From the NCBI GenBank assembly GCA_947623655.1, contig CANQHG010000003.1, positions 40,847-104,846 on the forward strand: a stretch of 64,000 nt of DNA, given 5' to 3'. Positions 26,117-34,942 of the stretch are shown piece by piece. Below the pieces are notes generated by a model. That model did not search any database, was not told the DNA's origin, and was given only the letters and a program-made list of their open reading frames with translations. Numbering within the stretch: the first letter of the stretch is position 1; each line of letters starts with the position of its first letter. The stretch comes from an uncultured Clostridia bacterium (GTDB taxonomy: Bacteria; Bacillota; Clostridia; Christensenellales; Borkfalkiaceae). Position numbers and translations under genes: made by a program.

Positions 26117-29100
26117 ATGGCAAAACACTTTTTTCATGGTAAACGCAGAGGAACGCTCGTAGCGCTTTCCGCGGCGCTGTGCGCCACCCTCTCTCTGGGT
26201 ATGCTCGCGGCCTGCGGCGAAACGGCAGACGCTCCGAACGGGGACGACGATGACGAAGAGTCCGTCGCTTCCGCCACGGATACGCAACTTCTGCGCAACG
26301 GCAACTTCGAATTTTTCTCCGAGCGCGAAACCAAGCCCGAAGACAAGCGGGCGTTCATCTCCTCGCCCACGAGCTGGTCGTTCACATCGGGGTCGCCCTC
26401 TTCGATCACGTCGTCGGGCATTGTGAAAGCGGACGAATGGAAAACGAGTCTTTCCGTCTCCACCTACCGTCTCGTTCCCGCGGGCGCGGAAGACGAGATC
26501 GGCACGGGCAGCACGTCCTTTACCGCAAAGGAACTGACCGACGAGGCCGCCGCAGAGGCCGAGGCGCATTGGGAAGAGGCGAGCGTATACGACCGTTTGC
26601 TCTTCTACAAGTATTACGGCGTTGACTCGAACGACGATTTTTCGCTGTACAAGGATTACAAGTACAGCATCGACTATGAAGACGTCCAATACTTTGCGGG
26701 AGACCTCGGCGAAGACGGGCTCACCTTGCGCGAAGGCGCAAAGGAGAACGAGACGGGCGTCCTCATGATCCACAACAAGCGTGAATCGGACGACGTTCTC
26801 GGGACCGCGCAGTACTACACCTCTTCCACCACCATCACTCTCGAAGCGGGCACGGCGGCGGAGATCTCCGTCTGGGTGCGCACGGACAAGCTCTATCACT
26901 GGTTCGACGCCGACCATACCGACGGAGACAAAGAGGAAGTCAAGTCGAAAGGCGGCGCCTATATCGGCGTCATCAATACCGTCGGCGGGCAGACCCTTCC
27001 CGAGATGCAGGTCAAAAACATCAGGACAGACGGCGCTTGGGAAAACTACACGTTCTATGTCCGCGCCAACACTTACGCGAGCACGACGTTCCGCCTCAAG
27101 CTCGGCCTCGGACAGGGCACTTCTTCTTCCAACCGCTATGAAATGGTCGACGGTTACGCGTTCTTCGACGACGTTACCGTAAAGAAGATGAAAGCGTCCG
27201 CCTACGAGACGGCGACGGCCGCCGTCGCAGCCGACCATTCGTGCAGCATCAACTCGGAGTCCAAACAAAAGATCTTCGACCGCGACACGCAGACGGATTC
27301 CAACGTATACGCGCTCGACCTTCTCTCCGACGATTTTGTGGGTCTCACGGCGGAAACGCTGACGGGCGACAACTTCGACGTGGGTCTCACCTCCGAGAAA
27401 GTTTCCGAAAACAAGACCTATTATTCCTATGTAAAAGATAACCGCGACGAGGCCAAGGAAGGCGAAAAGGCCGATGGGCAGACGCCCGCAGAACAGCAGA
27501 GCGTTGTCGGCATGATGACATATAAAGAGCTCCGCGAAAAGGCACAGACAAACGGCTATCTCAAAAACGTATTCAACAGCGACTTCTCGGGCAAGTTCCC
27601 GTTTGGCACGAGCGAGACGAGAGACTCCGTTCCCGTGCTCCTGCTCCTCTCCACCAACGGCGCGGCCTACACCGCCAAGCTGACGGGCGAGGGAGAAAAC
27701 GGCGTCTTCACCCTTGCGCCCAACTCCAGAAAGCTCATCTCTTTCTTCGTGAAAACGTGGTCAGTGCGTTCGGGCAGACAGGGCGCGGGCGTCACGCTCG
27801 TCGACGGTGAGGAAAAGACTTCCATCACGCCTTTCGACACCACGACGATCGACCCCGTTACCGTAGACGAAAACGATCCCGAACTTACCGATATCTATCA
27901 GGGCTGGGTGCAGTGCTTCTTCATCGTAGCCAACGAAACAGACAGTGAAAAGAGTTTCTCGCTCAACTTCACCTACGGCGTGACCGAGGTGCAGGGGACC
28001 GACGAGTCGAGCTACGGCGACGGCTATGCGGCATTCACCGATTTCAAGGTGATGGATCTCACCAAGACGCAGTACAGCTACGCTTCGACGGGCACCTATG
28101 CGCAGAAAGTTTCCCTCAAGGCATACGCCGAGAACGACGCCAAGTTCGACAGCGCCGAGGCCTCTTCCAACATCAAGGAAGAGCTCGCGGCTCCCTCCTC
28201 TTTCCGCGGTGCGCTTGCGGGGAGCAACATCTTCGAGCAGGGCGGCGCCACGAACGAGAAGCCCGCAGGGATCGAGGCAGGTCTTCTCAATAAAGACTAC
28301 GCCGCGACCTATATGAAGAAAAACGCGGCATGGGCGACCGCGCTCAATGAGATCGCCGGCACGGAGACCGATCCCACGCTCTGGTGGGGCAAGATCTTCG
28401 GCGAAAACGGCGGCACGAGCGCACGCGAAGCGCGTCAACCCCTCGTTCTTATCAACACCAACAAAACCGCGACCGCTTCCTACGGGTTCATCAACCGCAC
28501 GATGGAGACGACGATCGCCGCCAACACCTCGCAGCGTATCACGGTACGCGTCAAGGTCAAGGAGGGAACAACGGCTTATCTCTATCTTCTCGACACGTCC
28601 GACCTCACGAACGGGCTCAACACCATGCTCGCTCCTTCCGTTCCCAAGAATACCTATTGGTACGACGACGAGGGCAACATTCTCCGTTGCGACCCCGAGA
28701 GCGATGCGTTCGACAAGAGCAAAGACGTCCTCTACTATCTTGAGGCGAGCGGACTTTACTCCGCAGCCGCCGACGCCGGTAAGGCCGACCGCACGCTGTA
28801 TGCGAACCTCGCGAACTATTCGGAAGACGATGACAAGAACCTCGTGACGTCCGACGAAGTGACCGCGTTCTACTACAATGCCGCAGACGGCAAGTATTAC
28901 GGTTACCGCACCGAAGAAAGCGACGGCAAATACACCTATTCGCAACCCGTTGAACCCCTTCCCACACAGGCCGACGGCAAGAGCATTCTCCGCTACACGG
29001 GTCCCGAGAGCGCAAAGCAGTATGAAAGCGTCATCGCGGTCACGGGCAACGCCGATAATGCCGACCAGTGGGTAGACGTCAACTTCTATGTCCGCACGGG

Positions 29101-29830
29101 CAGCACACAGAAGACTTACCGTCTCGAGCTCTGGGCGGGCGACCGCACCAACGCAACGGACGGCTTCCCCGCAGGCGGATATGTGTTCTTCGACGCATAC
29201 AGCTCGGGCAGCATCAGCAATTTCGAAACGCTGCGCGACAGTGAGACGGGCGCAAAGGGACTTCTTCTCGAGAACGACGCGAACAAGGACGCGGACGACG
29301 AAGAAAAACTCACATCCGCCCTTGCGCTCTACTACACGTTCACATTCTACGACTCAACTTCTTACCTGCGCCACGACAGAGAGCATGAAGAAGTCAATTA
29401 CAACAAGTGGGAAAACTACAAACAGTCTTCCTACAGCGAGGGCACCGTATGGCTCAAGTGCTTCGATGAAGACGGCACGCTCTACGGCAAGGCTCCTTCC
29501 TACTCCGTCTATCTCGACTACACGCCCCTCGAAGTAAGCGTGACGGCCTACGAGCCCGAGGAAGACGTTGAGGAAGAGACGCCCGAGGAAGACACCGATA
29601 CGCCGTCCGAGACGAACATCTGGCTCGTGCTTTCCTCTTCGCTCCTTGCGATCGTGACGCTCGTCGCCGTTGCGGCAGTCATCATCCGTGCGATCCGTAA
29701 GAAGCACAAGGGCAGCGCCCCCGTCAAGAAGGCAAACAGAAAGGAGAAGAAGGTCAAGGCTTCAAAACCGACGCCCGCAGCTCCCGAAGCGCCCGAGGCG
29801 AAGGACGAAAACGACCCGTATAACGACTAA
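26117..29830 (+). CDS. large surface lipoprotein with beta-sandwich modules and a C-terminal membrane helix
   Basis: 1237 aa, unknown ligand. Signal peptide ends in lipobox LAA-Cys (near residue 33). After an acidic spacer, modules begin with LLRNGNFEFF (about 56) and end with phrases such as YAFFDDVTVKKM (about 350), YAAFTDFKVMDL (about 650) and YVFFDAYSSGSI (about 1040), typical of carbohydrate-binding jelly-roll folds. A Glu/Thr/Pro-rich stalk leads to a membrane helix (WLVLSSSLLAIVTLVAVAAV, about 1172) and a lysine-rich, Ala/Pro-rich cytoplasmic tail. Possessing both a lipid anchor and a C-terminal helix is unusual. The ATG at 26117 follows AAGGATGGAATC. Confidence 0.75.
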   Translation: MAKHFFHGKRRGTLVALSAALCATLSLGMLAACGETADAPNGDDDDEESVASATDTQLLRNGNFEFFSERETKPEDKRAFISSPTSWSFTSGSPSSITSSGIVKADEWKTSLSVSTYRLVPAGAEDEIGTGSTSFTAKELTDEAAAEAEAHWEEASVYDRLLFYKYYGVDSNDDFSLYKDYKYSIDYEDVQYFAGDLGEDGLTLREGAKENETGVLMIHNKRESDDVLGTAQYYTSSTTITLEAGTAAEISVWVRTDKLYHWFDADHTDGDKEEVKSKGGAYIGVINTVGGQTLPEMQVKNIRTDGAWENYTFYVRANTYASTTFRLKLGLGQGTSSSNRYEMVDGYAFFDDVTVKKMKASAYETATAAVAADHSCSINSESKQKIFDRDTQTDSNVYALDLLSDDFVGLTAETLTGDNFDVGLTSEKVSENKTYYSYVKDNRDEAKEGEKADGQTPAEQQSVVGMMTYKELREKAQTNGYLKNVFNSDFSGKFPFGTSETRDSVPVLLLLSTNGAAYTAKLTGEGENGVFTLAPNSRKLISFFVKTWSVRSGRQGAGVTLVDGEEKTSITPFDTTTIDPVTVDENDPELTDIYQGWVQCFFIVANETDSEKSFSLNFTYGVTEVQGTDESSYGDGYAAFTDFKVMDLTKTQYSYASTGTYAQKVSLKAYAENDAKFDSAEASSNIKEELAAPSSFRGALAGSNIFEQGGATNEKPAGIEAGLLNKDYAATYMKKNAAWATALNEIAGTETDPTLWWGKIFGENGGTSAREARQPLVLINTNKTATASYGFINRTMETTIAANTSQRITVRVKVKEGTTAYLYLLDTSDLTNGLNTMLAPSVPKNTYWYDDEGNILRCDPESDAFDKSKDVLYYLEASGLYSAAADAGKADRTLYANLANYSEDDDKNLVTSDEVTAFYYNAADGKYYGYRTEESDGKYTYSQPVEPLPTQADGKSILRYTGPESAKQYESVIAVTGNADNADQWVDVNFYVRTGSTQKTYRLELWAGDRTNATDGFPAGGYVFFDAYSSGSISNFETLRDSETGAKGLLLENDANKDADDEEKLTSALALYYTFTFYDSTSYLRHDREHEEVNYNKWENYKQSSYSEGTVWLKCFDEDGTLYGKAPSYSVYLDYTPLEVSVTAYEPEEDVEEETPEEDTDTPSETNIWLVLSSSLLAIVTLVAVAAVIIRAIRKKHKGSAPVKKANRKEKKVKASKPTPAAPEAPEAKDENDPYND

Positions 29831-29838
29831 AAAAACGT

Positions 29839-29869
29839 CCCCCTCACAGACTGTGAGGGGGATATTTTT
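29839..29869 (+). terminator. hairpin between the surface protein gene and pnuC
   Basis: CCCCCTCACAG, A, CTGTGAGGGGG followed by ATATTTTT. It acts as a terminator for the upstream gene or as an attenuator for pnuC, whose ATG is only 14 nt past the stem. Confidence 0.75.
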
Positions 29870-29875
29870 AACCTT

Positions 29876-30565
29876 ATGAAGCGATTGAAAGAGTTTTTCA
29901 AAACGATCACGGTCTTTGAATATTGCCTGTGGGGCGGGGGGATCCTCGCGATCGTCCTCTCCTTTTTCCTGTGCGGGAATTCCGATTATCTCAATCTGGC
30001 GGGCTCGATATGGGGCTGTACGACGCTCATCTTCCTTGCAAAGGGCAACGTCGCAGGGCAGATCATGAGCCTTATCTTCTCCGCCTACTACGGCTATGTC
30101 TCTTTCAAGACGGGGTATTACGGGGAGATGATCACCTATCTCGGCATGACCGCCCCCATCGCGCTCGCCGCGACGATCGGCTGGCTGAGGCATCCTTTCC
30201 GCGGCAACCGCGCGGAAGTGGAGATCGCCCGCCCGAAACTCCTGTATTATGTCATCGTTCTCGTGCTCTCTCTGCCCGTTTCCACGGCGTTTTACTTCAT
30301 TCTCCGCGCCCTCGGAACAGCCAACCTCGCGTGGAGCACGGTGTCCGTTCTGACAAGTTTTATCGCCGTTTCGCTTTCTCTTCTGCGCTCGCCCTACTAT
30401 GCCGCCGCCTACGCCGCGAACGACATTGTGCTCATCGTGCTATGGTCGATCGCCACGGCGCACAACAACGAATATATCGCGCTCGTGGTCTGCTTCGCCG
30501 TGTTCCTCGCCGAAGATCTCTACGGGCTTGTGAATTGGCTCAGAATGCGCAAAAAACAACAATAA
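29876..30565 (+). CDS. pnuC: PnuC-type nicotinamide riboside/vitamin transporter
   Basis: 229 aa integral membrane protein with about seven helices, of the PnuC family of facilitators that take up nicotinamide riboside (related Pnu proteins take other vitamins). The family features are an aromatic-rich N-terminal helix (FEYCLWGGGILAIVL), the G-NVAGQIMSLIFSAYYGYVSF segment, and AANDIVLIVLW near residue 180. No ribosome site other than the G-run in the hairpin is visible. The gene ends 12 bp from the convergent methyltransferase gene. Substrate specificity is not readable by eye. Confidence 0.8.
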   Translation: MKRLKEFFKTITVFEYCLWGGGILAIVLSFFLCGNSDYLNLAGSIWGCTTLIFLAKGNVAGQIMSLIFSAYYGYVSFKTGYYGEMITYLGMTAPIALAATIGWLRHPFRGNRAEVEIARPKLLYYVIVLVLSLPVSTAFYFILRALGTANLAWSTVSVLTSFIAVSLSLLRSPYYAAAYAANDIVLIVLWSIATAHNNEYIALVVCFAVFLAEDLYGLVNWLRMRKKQQ

Positions 30566-30576
30566 GCCGAGAATTT

Positions 30577-31887
30577 TTATTTCATGCGCAGGCGCAGACT
30601 CTTCGGAAAATGATTTTTCATGACGCCGTTCACGGCCTTCCCGAGCCCGAGCGGATAGCCGTCGACGCAGACGGCCGTCCAGCCGTTTTCCGCATCGCAG
30701 GGCAGCGTCTCGCCGCGCAAATAACGTTTCGCTTCCTCACGGGTGAGCGAAATTTTTCTTTTTGCGCGCGTTCCGAACGCCATGGCGAGGGCGTGGGCGG
30801 GTTTGAAGAGCTTGCCGTCCCATGCGCCGAGTTCTACGCCGAGGCGGAGAAGAGAAGCGCCCGTGAGGTCGGGCATACCGTCGGGGACGAGATACATCCT
30901 GCCATCTGCGAGAGTGTGGATGTTGCCGCACAGGGGTCCTCCGAAAAAGTCGGCGCAAAACGCCGAAAACGCTCTCTCCGCCGACGTGTTTTTCAGGATG
31001 GCAAAGGGTCTATGGCGGGCCTCGGAGAGAGACAAAGGGGCGGACGTCTTTTCGAGGAGCGCCATGAAGTGTCCCTCCCCCTCAAAGGTGTGGGGATAGA
31101 GTTTGTGCATTGCAACGAGAGAAAAATCGGCGTGTTCCTTTAAAAAATCCGCGACCTGCCACTCGTCCTCTTCCTCCGAAAACGTACAAGTCGAATAGAG
31201 AATAGCGCCCCCCTCGCAAACCATTTGCGCGGCGCAACCGAGGATCTTTTTCTGCCTCGCGGCGCACATTGCAACGTTTTCCTCGCTCCATTCGGGAATT
31301 GCGCTCGGCTCCTTTTTGAACATCCCCTCGCCCGAACAAGGGGCGTCTGCGAGAACGAGATCGAAATATTCGGGGAATTTTCGGGCGAGCGTCCCGGGGT
31401 CGGAGGAGAGGACGGCACAGTTCCGAATGCCCATGCGTTCGACGTTTTCGGTCAAAATTTTCGCCCGCTTATAGTCGATCTCATTGGCGATGAGAACGCC
31501 CTCTCCCCCCATCTGTGTGGCGATGTGGGTCGTCTTACCGCCGGGCGCGGCACAAAGATCGAGAACGCGCTCCTTTTTGCGGTGCAGCGTCAAATCGCCC
31601 ACTTTCATCGCGGACGGCTCCTGCAAATAAAAGAGCCCCGCAAAGTGATAGGGATGGGCGCCGAGCCGTTCTCCCTCCGCATAAAAGCCGTTTTTATCTT
31701 CCGTAAAGGGGCCGCGGAGCGAAAAATCTTCCGCCGCAAGCGCAGAAAACTCCTGCGGAGTGAGCTTGAGCGCGTTGACGCGCAACCCCTTGACGGGCGG
31801 CAATCCATAGGAAGCCAAAAAGGCAGGGTAATCTTTACCCAGCCTTTCCTGCATGCGTTGTTTGAATTTTTCGGGAAGAGAATACAT
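30577..31887 (-). CDS. RsmF-type RNA cytosine-C5 methyltransferase (NSUN family)
   Basis: 436 aa, AdoMet-dependent methylation of cytosine in rRNA or tRNA. VLDLCAAPGGKTTHIA near residue 108 is the AdoMet-binding motif I. APCSGEGMF near residue 185 (motif IV Cys) and STCTF near residue 240 (motif VI catalytic Cys) form the two-cysteine centre. The C-terminal ~150 residues fit the PUA-like RNA-binding extension of RsmF homologues. The ATG at 31887 (MYSLPEKFKQRM) fits the family, but no clear ribosome site precedes it. Confidence 0.88.
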   Translation of the reverse strand: MYSLPEKFKQRMQERLGKDYPAFLASYGLPPVKGLRVNALKLTPQEFSALAAEDFSLRGPFTEDKNGFYAEGERLGAHPYHFAGLFYLQEPSAMKVGDLTLHRKKERVLDLCAAPGGKTTHIATQMGGEGVLIANEIDYKRAKILTENVERMGIRNCAVLSSDPGTLARKFPEYFDLVLADAPCSGEGMFKKEPSAIPEWSEENVAMCAARQKKILGCAAQMVCEGGAILYSTCTFSEEEDEWQVADFLKEHADFSLVAMHKLYPHTFEGEGHFMALLEKTSAPLSLSEARHRPFAILKNTSAERAFSAFCADFFGGPLCGNIHTLADGRMYLVPDGMPDLTGASLLRLGVELGAWDGKLFKPAHALAMAFGTRAKRKISLTREEAKRYLRGETLPCDAENGWTAVCVDGYPLGLGKAVNGVMKNHFPKSLRLRMK

Positions 31888-32065
31888 AGTAAATTGAAAA
31901 TTGGGCGTGCCGCCGCGCTCGTCCTGAGACGCCGGCCGAAAGATCACATGAAACACACGGAGCATACCCTTTTATTGATCGTGCTCCGTCCGTTTGAGGG
32001 GATGCTTCACATACGTTCAGCATGAGCCGCCCTCATCCCGCGTTCCACGCACTACTCCCGTCCGC

Positions 32066-33022
32066 TCACTCCTCGGCCATGGCGGCCTCGATGCGGTCGA
32101 GCGGGATAAACGCCGCGCCGACGCCCATCGCGCTCTGGTATCTCACGCCGCCCGAGCTTCGGGCGATGTAGACGTTGCACTCGGCCGGATGAGAAGTATA
32201 CTTGCCGCCCGCTTCGAAAATGGCGCGGACGAGTTTTGTGGAGATCTCCACTTCGTCTTCTACGTCCTTGGCAAAACAGAAGACTTTGCCCTCGAGCGTG
32301 CCGCCCTTTTTGCGTCTGTTCATGTGTTTATTGACAACGCGGTAAAACGCCTCGTGCGCCTTCGCGTGCGCCTCGCGTATGCACTCTTTCTCTTCCGTGT
32401 AGCGGCGAAGCCCGTCGGAATCGGGAGTACGGATCGTATAATTTTCGATCTTCCCCGCGCGGATATGATATTTTTGCACGAGCTCGGTGACGTTCAGCCC
32501 CTCGCGCTTGCAGAGCGCTTCACACACACGCATCGTGGCGTAAGCGTCGTCTACGGCGCGGTGCGGCACAAACTCCACCCCGAGTTCTTCCGCCATCGCG
32601 CCGAGCCCCATCTGCCGCTCGAAGCTGTTTTCGGTGTTCATCCAAAAGAACTGCGTATCGTGCCAATCGAAACGGAAAGAGGGAAGTTTGTAGCGCTTGG
32701 TCTCGAGATTTAAATAGTTGACGTCGTTGAGGGTCGCATGTCCCAAAACGACGGACTCCCTGTCCTCTAAGAGGTGTTTGATCTTTCGGTAGGCGGCGGG
32801 GAAAGGCGGATATTTTTTAAAATCCTCATATTCGTAAGGAAGCACGATCCCCTCCTTGCCCTTTCGGTCGGTGAGGCGGAACTTCCCCCGCGGATCCATA
32901 AGAATGTCGGCTCTCTCAAGCAAAGCAAAAGCGTCGTCCGTAACAACATATCCGAACGCACACATCTTTGCTACATTCTTGAACACGCACGCGCATTCTA
33001 TATCGAAAAATACATACTTCAT
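32066..33022 (-). CDS. DEDDh-family 3'-5' exonuclease with C-terminal BRCT-like segment
   Basis: 318 aa. The DEDDh core is readable: FFDIE (residues 5-9, Asp and Glu), HATLNDVNYL near residue 98 (second Asp), and HRAVDDA near residue 155 (His and last Asp). That is the DnaQ-like fold that removes nucleotides from the 3' end of DNA or RNA. Residues about 245-290 (GKVFCFAKDVED..NVYIA) resemble a BRCT domain, a known pairing in Firmicutes exonucleases. The ATG at 33022 is chosen over an in-frame TTG at 33031. Role in repair or RNA processing is not decidable. Confidence 0.82.
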   Translation of the reverse strand: MKYVFFDIECACVFKNVAKMCAFGYVVTDDAFALLERADILMDPRGKFRLTDRKGKEGIVLPYEYEDFKKYPPFPAAYRKIKHLLEDRESVVLGHATLNDVNYLNLETKRYKLPSFRFDWHDTQFFWMNTENSFERQMGLGAMAEELGVEFVPHRAVDDAYATMRVCEALCKREGLNVTELVQKYHIRAGKIENYTIRTPDSDGLRRYTEEKECIREAHAKAHEAFYRVVNKHMNRRKKGGTLEGKVFCFAKDVEDEVEISTKLVRAIFEAGGKYTSHPAECNVYIARSSGGVRYQSAMGVGAAFIPLDRIEAAMAEE

Positions 33023-33046
33023 AGAAAACAAGTTAATTTGTTATAG

Positions 33047-33251
33047 TTTCGAACATTTCTTTGCTCGGCCTGCGGCCTACGAAAAGAAACGTTCGAACGA
33101 TCCTTCCCCGTTCATCAATCAAGTTGACCTCGGAACCGTTATTTGCAATTACAACAAGGCGCAAGTATGCACCAAATTGGGTCGCCCACGGCGGAAATGA
33201 ATTCCGCCTAAGGCACATGATTTCGGAATGGTTTCGAACATTTCTTTACTC
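33047..33251 (-). repeat. ~205 bp interspersed element, copy 1
   Basis: Matches 42160-42363 along its length in opposite orientation. Both ends carry the same sequence (GAG[C/T]AAAGAAATGTTCGAAA read on the element strand), so the ends are direct repeats. The inner part keeps TATTTGG/AATTTGG near one end and ATTGATGAACGGGGAAGG near the other. The right end is a palindrome, TTCGAACATTTCTTT..AAAGAAACGTTCGAA. Confidence 0.7.
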
Positions 33252-33340
33252 GGCCTACGGACGCGTAGGGCGTCAGCCCGCGCGTCATTCTGAGCAAAGC
33301 GAAGAATCTCGCGGGCCTACGAAAAGAAAGCGTTCGAGGG
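33232..33340. repeat. nested composite repeat
   Basis: The palindromic end (TTCGAACATTTCTTT...AAAGAAAGCGTTCGA) is split by a ~55 bp unit with GGACGCGTAGGGCGTCAGCC and CATTCTGAGCAAAGCGAAG. A second composite of the same order is at 23386-23505. Nested insertion is inferred. Confidence 0.55.
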
Positions 33341-33478
33341 TGGGCAACGATTTACGTTCATGCCCACCTCAGTCATCTGCGGTGACAGCTCCTCCTTGGG
33401 AAGAGCCTTGCAATTTGTCTCACGGTCGTGCTCCGTGGGACGAACGGAAAAGCGTTGCCCCGGCGTTTTCAAGAGAGC
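33341..33478. repeat. further short repeats before the serS end
   Basis: GGGTGGGCAACGATT..TGCCCACCTCAGTCA and GACAGCTCCTCC..GGAAGAGCC units recur at 50370-50452 and 23240-23300. GTCGTGCTCCGTGGGAC echoes 31980. No gene. Confidence 0.5.
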
Positions 33479-34762
33479 TCACTTCACTTCTATCTTCTTT
33501 TTCCCGCCCATGTAAGGCTGTAAAACTTCGGGGATATCCACACTGCCGTCGGCGTTCAGATGGTTCTCGACGAACGCGATGAGCATGCGGGGAGGCGCGA
33601 CAACGGTGTTGTTGAGGGTGTGCGCGTACGCCGACCCCTGCGCCGTTTTATAACGGATCCCGAGCCTGCGCGCCTGCGCGTCGGTGAGGTTGGAACAGCT
33701 TCCGACTTCGAAATACTTCTGCTGGCGGGGCGACCACGCCTCAACGTCGCAACTTCTGTATTTGAGGTCGGCAAGATCGCCCGAGCAACATTCGAGCTGG
33801 CGGACGGGGATCCCCATGGAGACGAAGAGTTCCACCGTATACTGCCACAGTTTTTCGTACCATGCTTCGCTCTCCTCGGGTTTGCAGATGACGATCATCT
33901 CCTGCTTCTCGAATTGATGGATACGGTAAATGCCCCTCTCCTCGATGCCGTGGGCCCCCTTCTCCTTTCTGAAACAGGGCGAATAGCTCGTGAGAGTGAG
34001 AGGAAGCTGCTTTTCGTCGAGCGTCTGGCCCATGAAACGTCCGATCATCGAATGTTCGCTCGTGCCGATGAGATAGAGGTCTTCTCCCTCGATCTTATAC
34101 ATCATGCCATCCATCTCTTCAAAGCTCATGACGCCCGAAACGACGGACGAGCGGATCATATAGGGCGGAATGCAGTATGTGAAGCCCTTATCGATCATAA
34201 AGTCGCGCGCGTAGCTCAGAACGGCGGAATGCAGGCGGGCGATGTCGCCGGTCAGATAGTAAAATCCCTGTCCGCTCGTGCGCCTTGCGCTGTCGATATC
34301 GATGCCGTTGAGTTTTTCGAGGATATCGAGATGATAGGGCACCTCGAAATCGGGCGTCACGGGCTCCAAAAAGCGCTTGCGCTCGACATTCTCGCTGTCG
34401 TCTTTGCCGATGGGCGTATCTTTGGAAATGATGTTGGGAATGTGCATCATGACGGACTTGAGTTCTTCGGCGATCTCTTCCGATTCACGTTCGATCGCCT
34501 GAAGCCGCTCGGCGTCCGCATTGACTTCCGCCTTTACCTTTTCGGCCTCTTCGGTCTTTTTTTCGCGCATGAGCTGTCCGATCTGTTTGGAGAGGGCGTT
34601 GCGGGAAGCGCGGAGCTTGTCTCCCTCCGTCTGAAGGGCGCGGCGCTTGCCGTCGAGCTCGAGCGCGCGGTCTACGAGGGGAAGTTTACGGTCCTGAAAT
34701 TTCTTTTTGATATTTTCGCGCACCGCTTCGGGGTCGCTACGAAGAAGAGCAATATCGATCAT
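33479..34762 (-). CDS. serS: serine-tRNA ligase
   Basis: Charges tRNA-Ser, and tRNA-Sec where present. 427 aa, standard length. Residues 1-110 form the antiparallel coiled-coil tRNA-binding arm. The class II core has motif 2 at about 268-290 (CFRKEKGAHGIEERGIYRIHQF) and motif 3 at about 380-400 (TLNNTVVAPPRMLIAFVEN) in the form common in clostridia. Start at 34762 after AGAGGTAAATAGT. Own promoter TTGCAA-17-TATAAT. No T-box was recognised; the leader is too short for one. Confidence 0.96.
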   Translation of the reverse strand: MIDIALLRSDPEAVRENIKKKFQDRKLPLVDRALELDGKRRALQTEGDKLRASRNALSKQIGQLMREKKTEEAEKVKAEVNADAERLQAIERESEEIAEELKSVMMHIPNIISKDTPIGKDDSENVERKRFLEPVTPDFEVPYHLDILEKLNGIDIDSARRTSGQGFYYLTGDIARLHSAVLSYARDFMIDKGFTYCIPPYMIRSSVVSGVMSFEEMDGMMYKIEGEDLYLIGTSEHSMIGRFMGQTLDEKQLPLTLTSYSPCFRKEKGAHGIEERGIYRIHQFEKQEMIVICKPEESEAWYEKLWQYTVELFVSMGIPVRQLECCSGDLADLKYRSCDVEAWSPRQQKYFEVGSCSNLTDAQARRLGIRYKTAQGSAYAHTLNNTVVAPPRMLIAFVENHLNADGSVDIPEVLQPYMGGKKKIEVK

Positions 34763-34792
34763 ACTATTTACCTCTTTTTATTTCCAAGTCAC

Positions 34793-34821
34793 ATTATACA
34801 TCATTTTCGCCGCGATTGCAA
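34793..34821 (-). promoter_or_regulatory. promoter of serS
   Basis: TTGCAA (34816-34821), 17 nt, TATAAT (34793-34798). Confidence 0.75.
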
Positions 34822-34878
34822 CGATTTTCAGGGGAGAAAAGCGGCGGCCCTTTTCAGATACATTTTCAAGCGATTGGA

Positions 34879-34907
34879 TTGACATTTCGCAAGATATAGA
34901 GTATAAT
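34879..34907 (+). promoter_or_regulatory. promoter of the CtpE-like P-ATPase gene
   Basis: TTGACA (34879-34884), 17 nt, TATAAT (34902-34907): full consensus. The leader is about 30 nt with ribosome site GAGAGGA. Confidence 0.85.
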
Positions 34908-34942
34908 GAGGAAGATACAGAGAATATGTATGAGAGGACACT

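Noticed and set aside
29831..29875. An NAD+ or TPP riboswitch for pnuC
   Set aside because: Only 45 nt separate the genes, filled by a simple hairpin; no conserved riboswitch core is visible.
33479..34762. A T-box or S-type leader for serS
   Set aside because: The distance from promoter to start codon is only about 30 nt.
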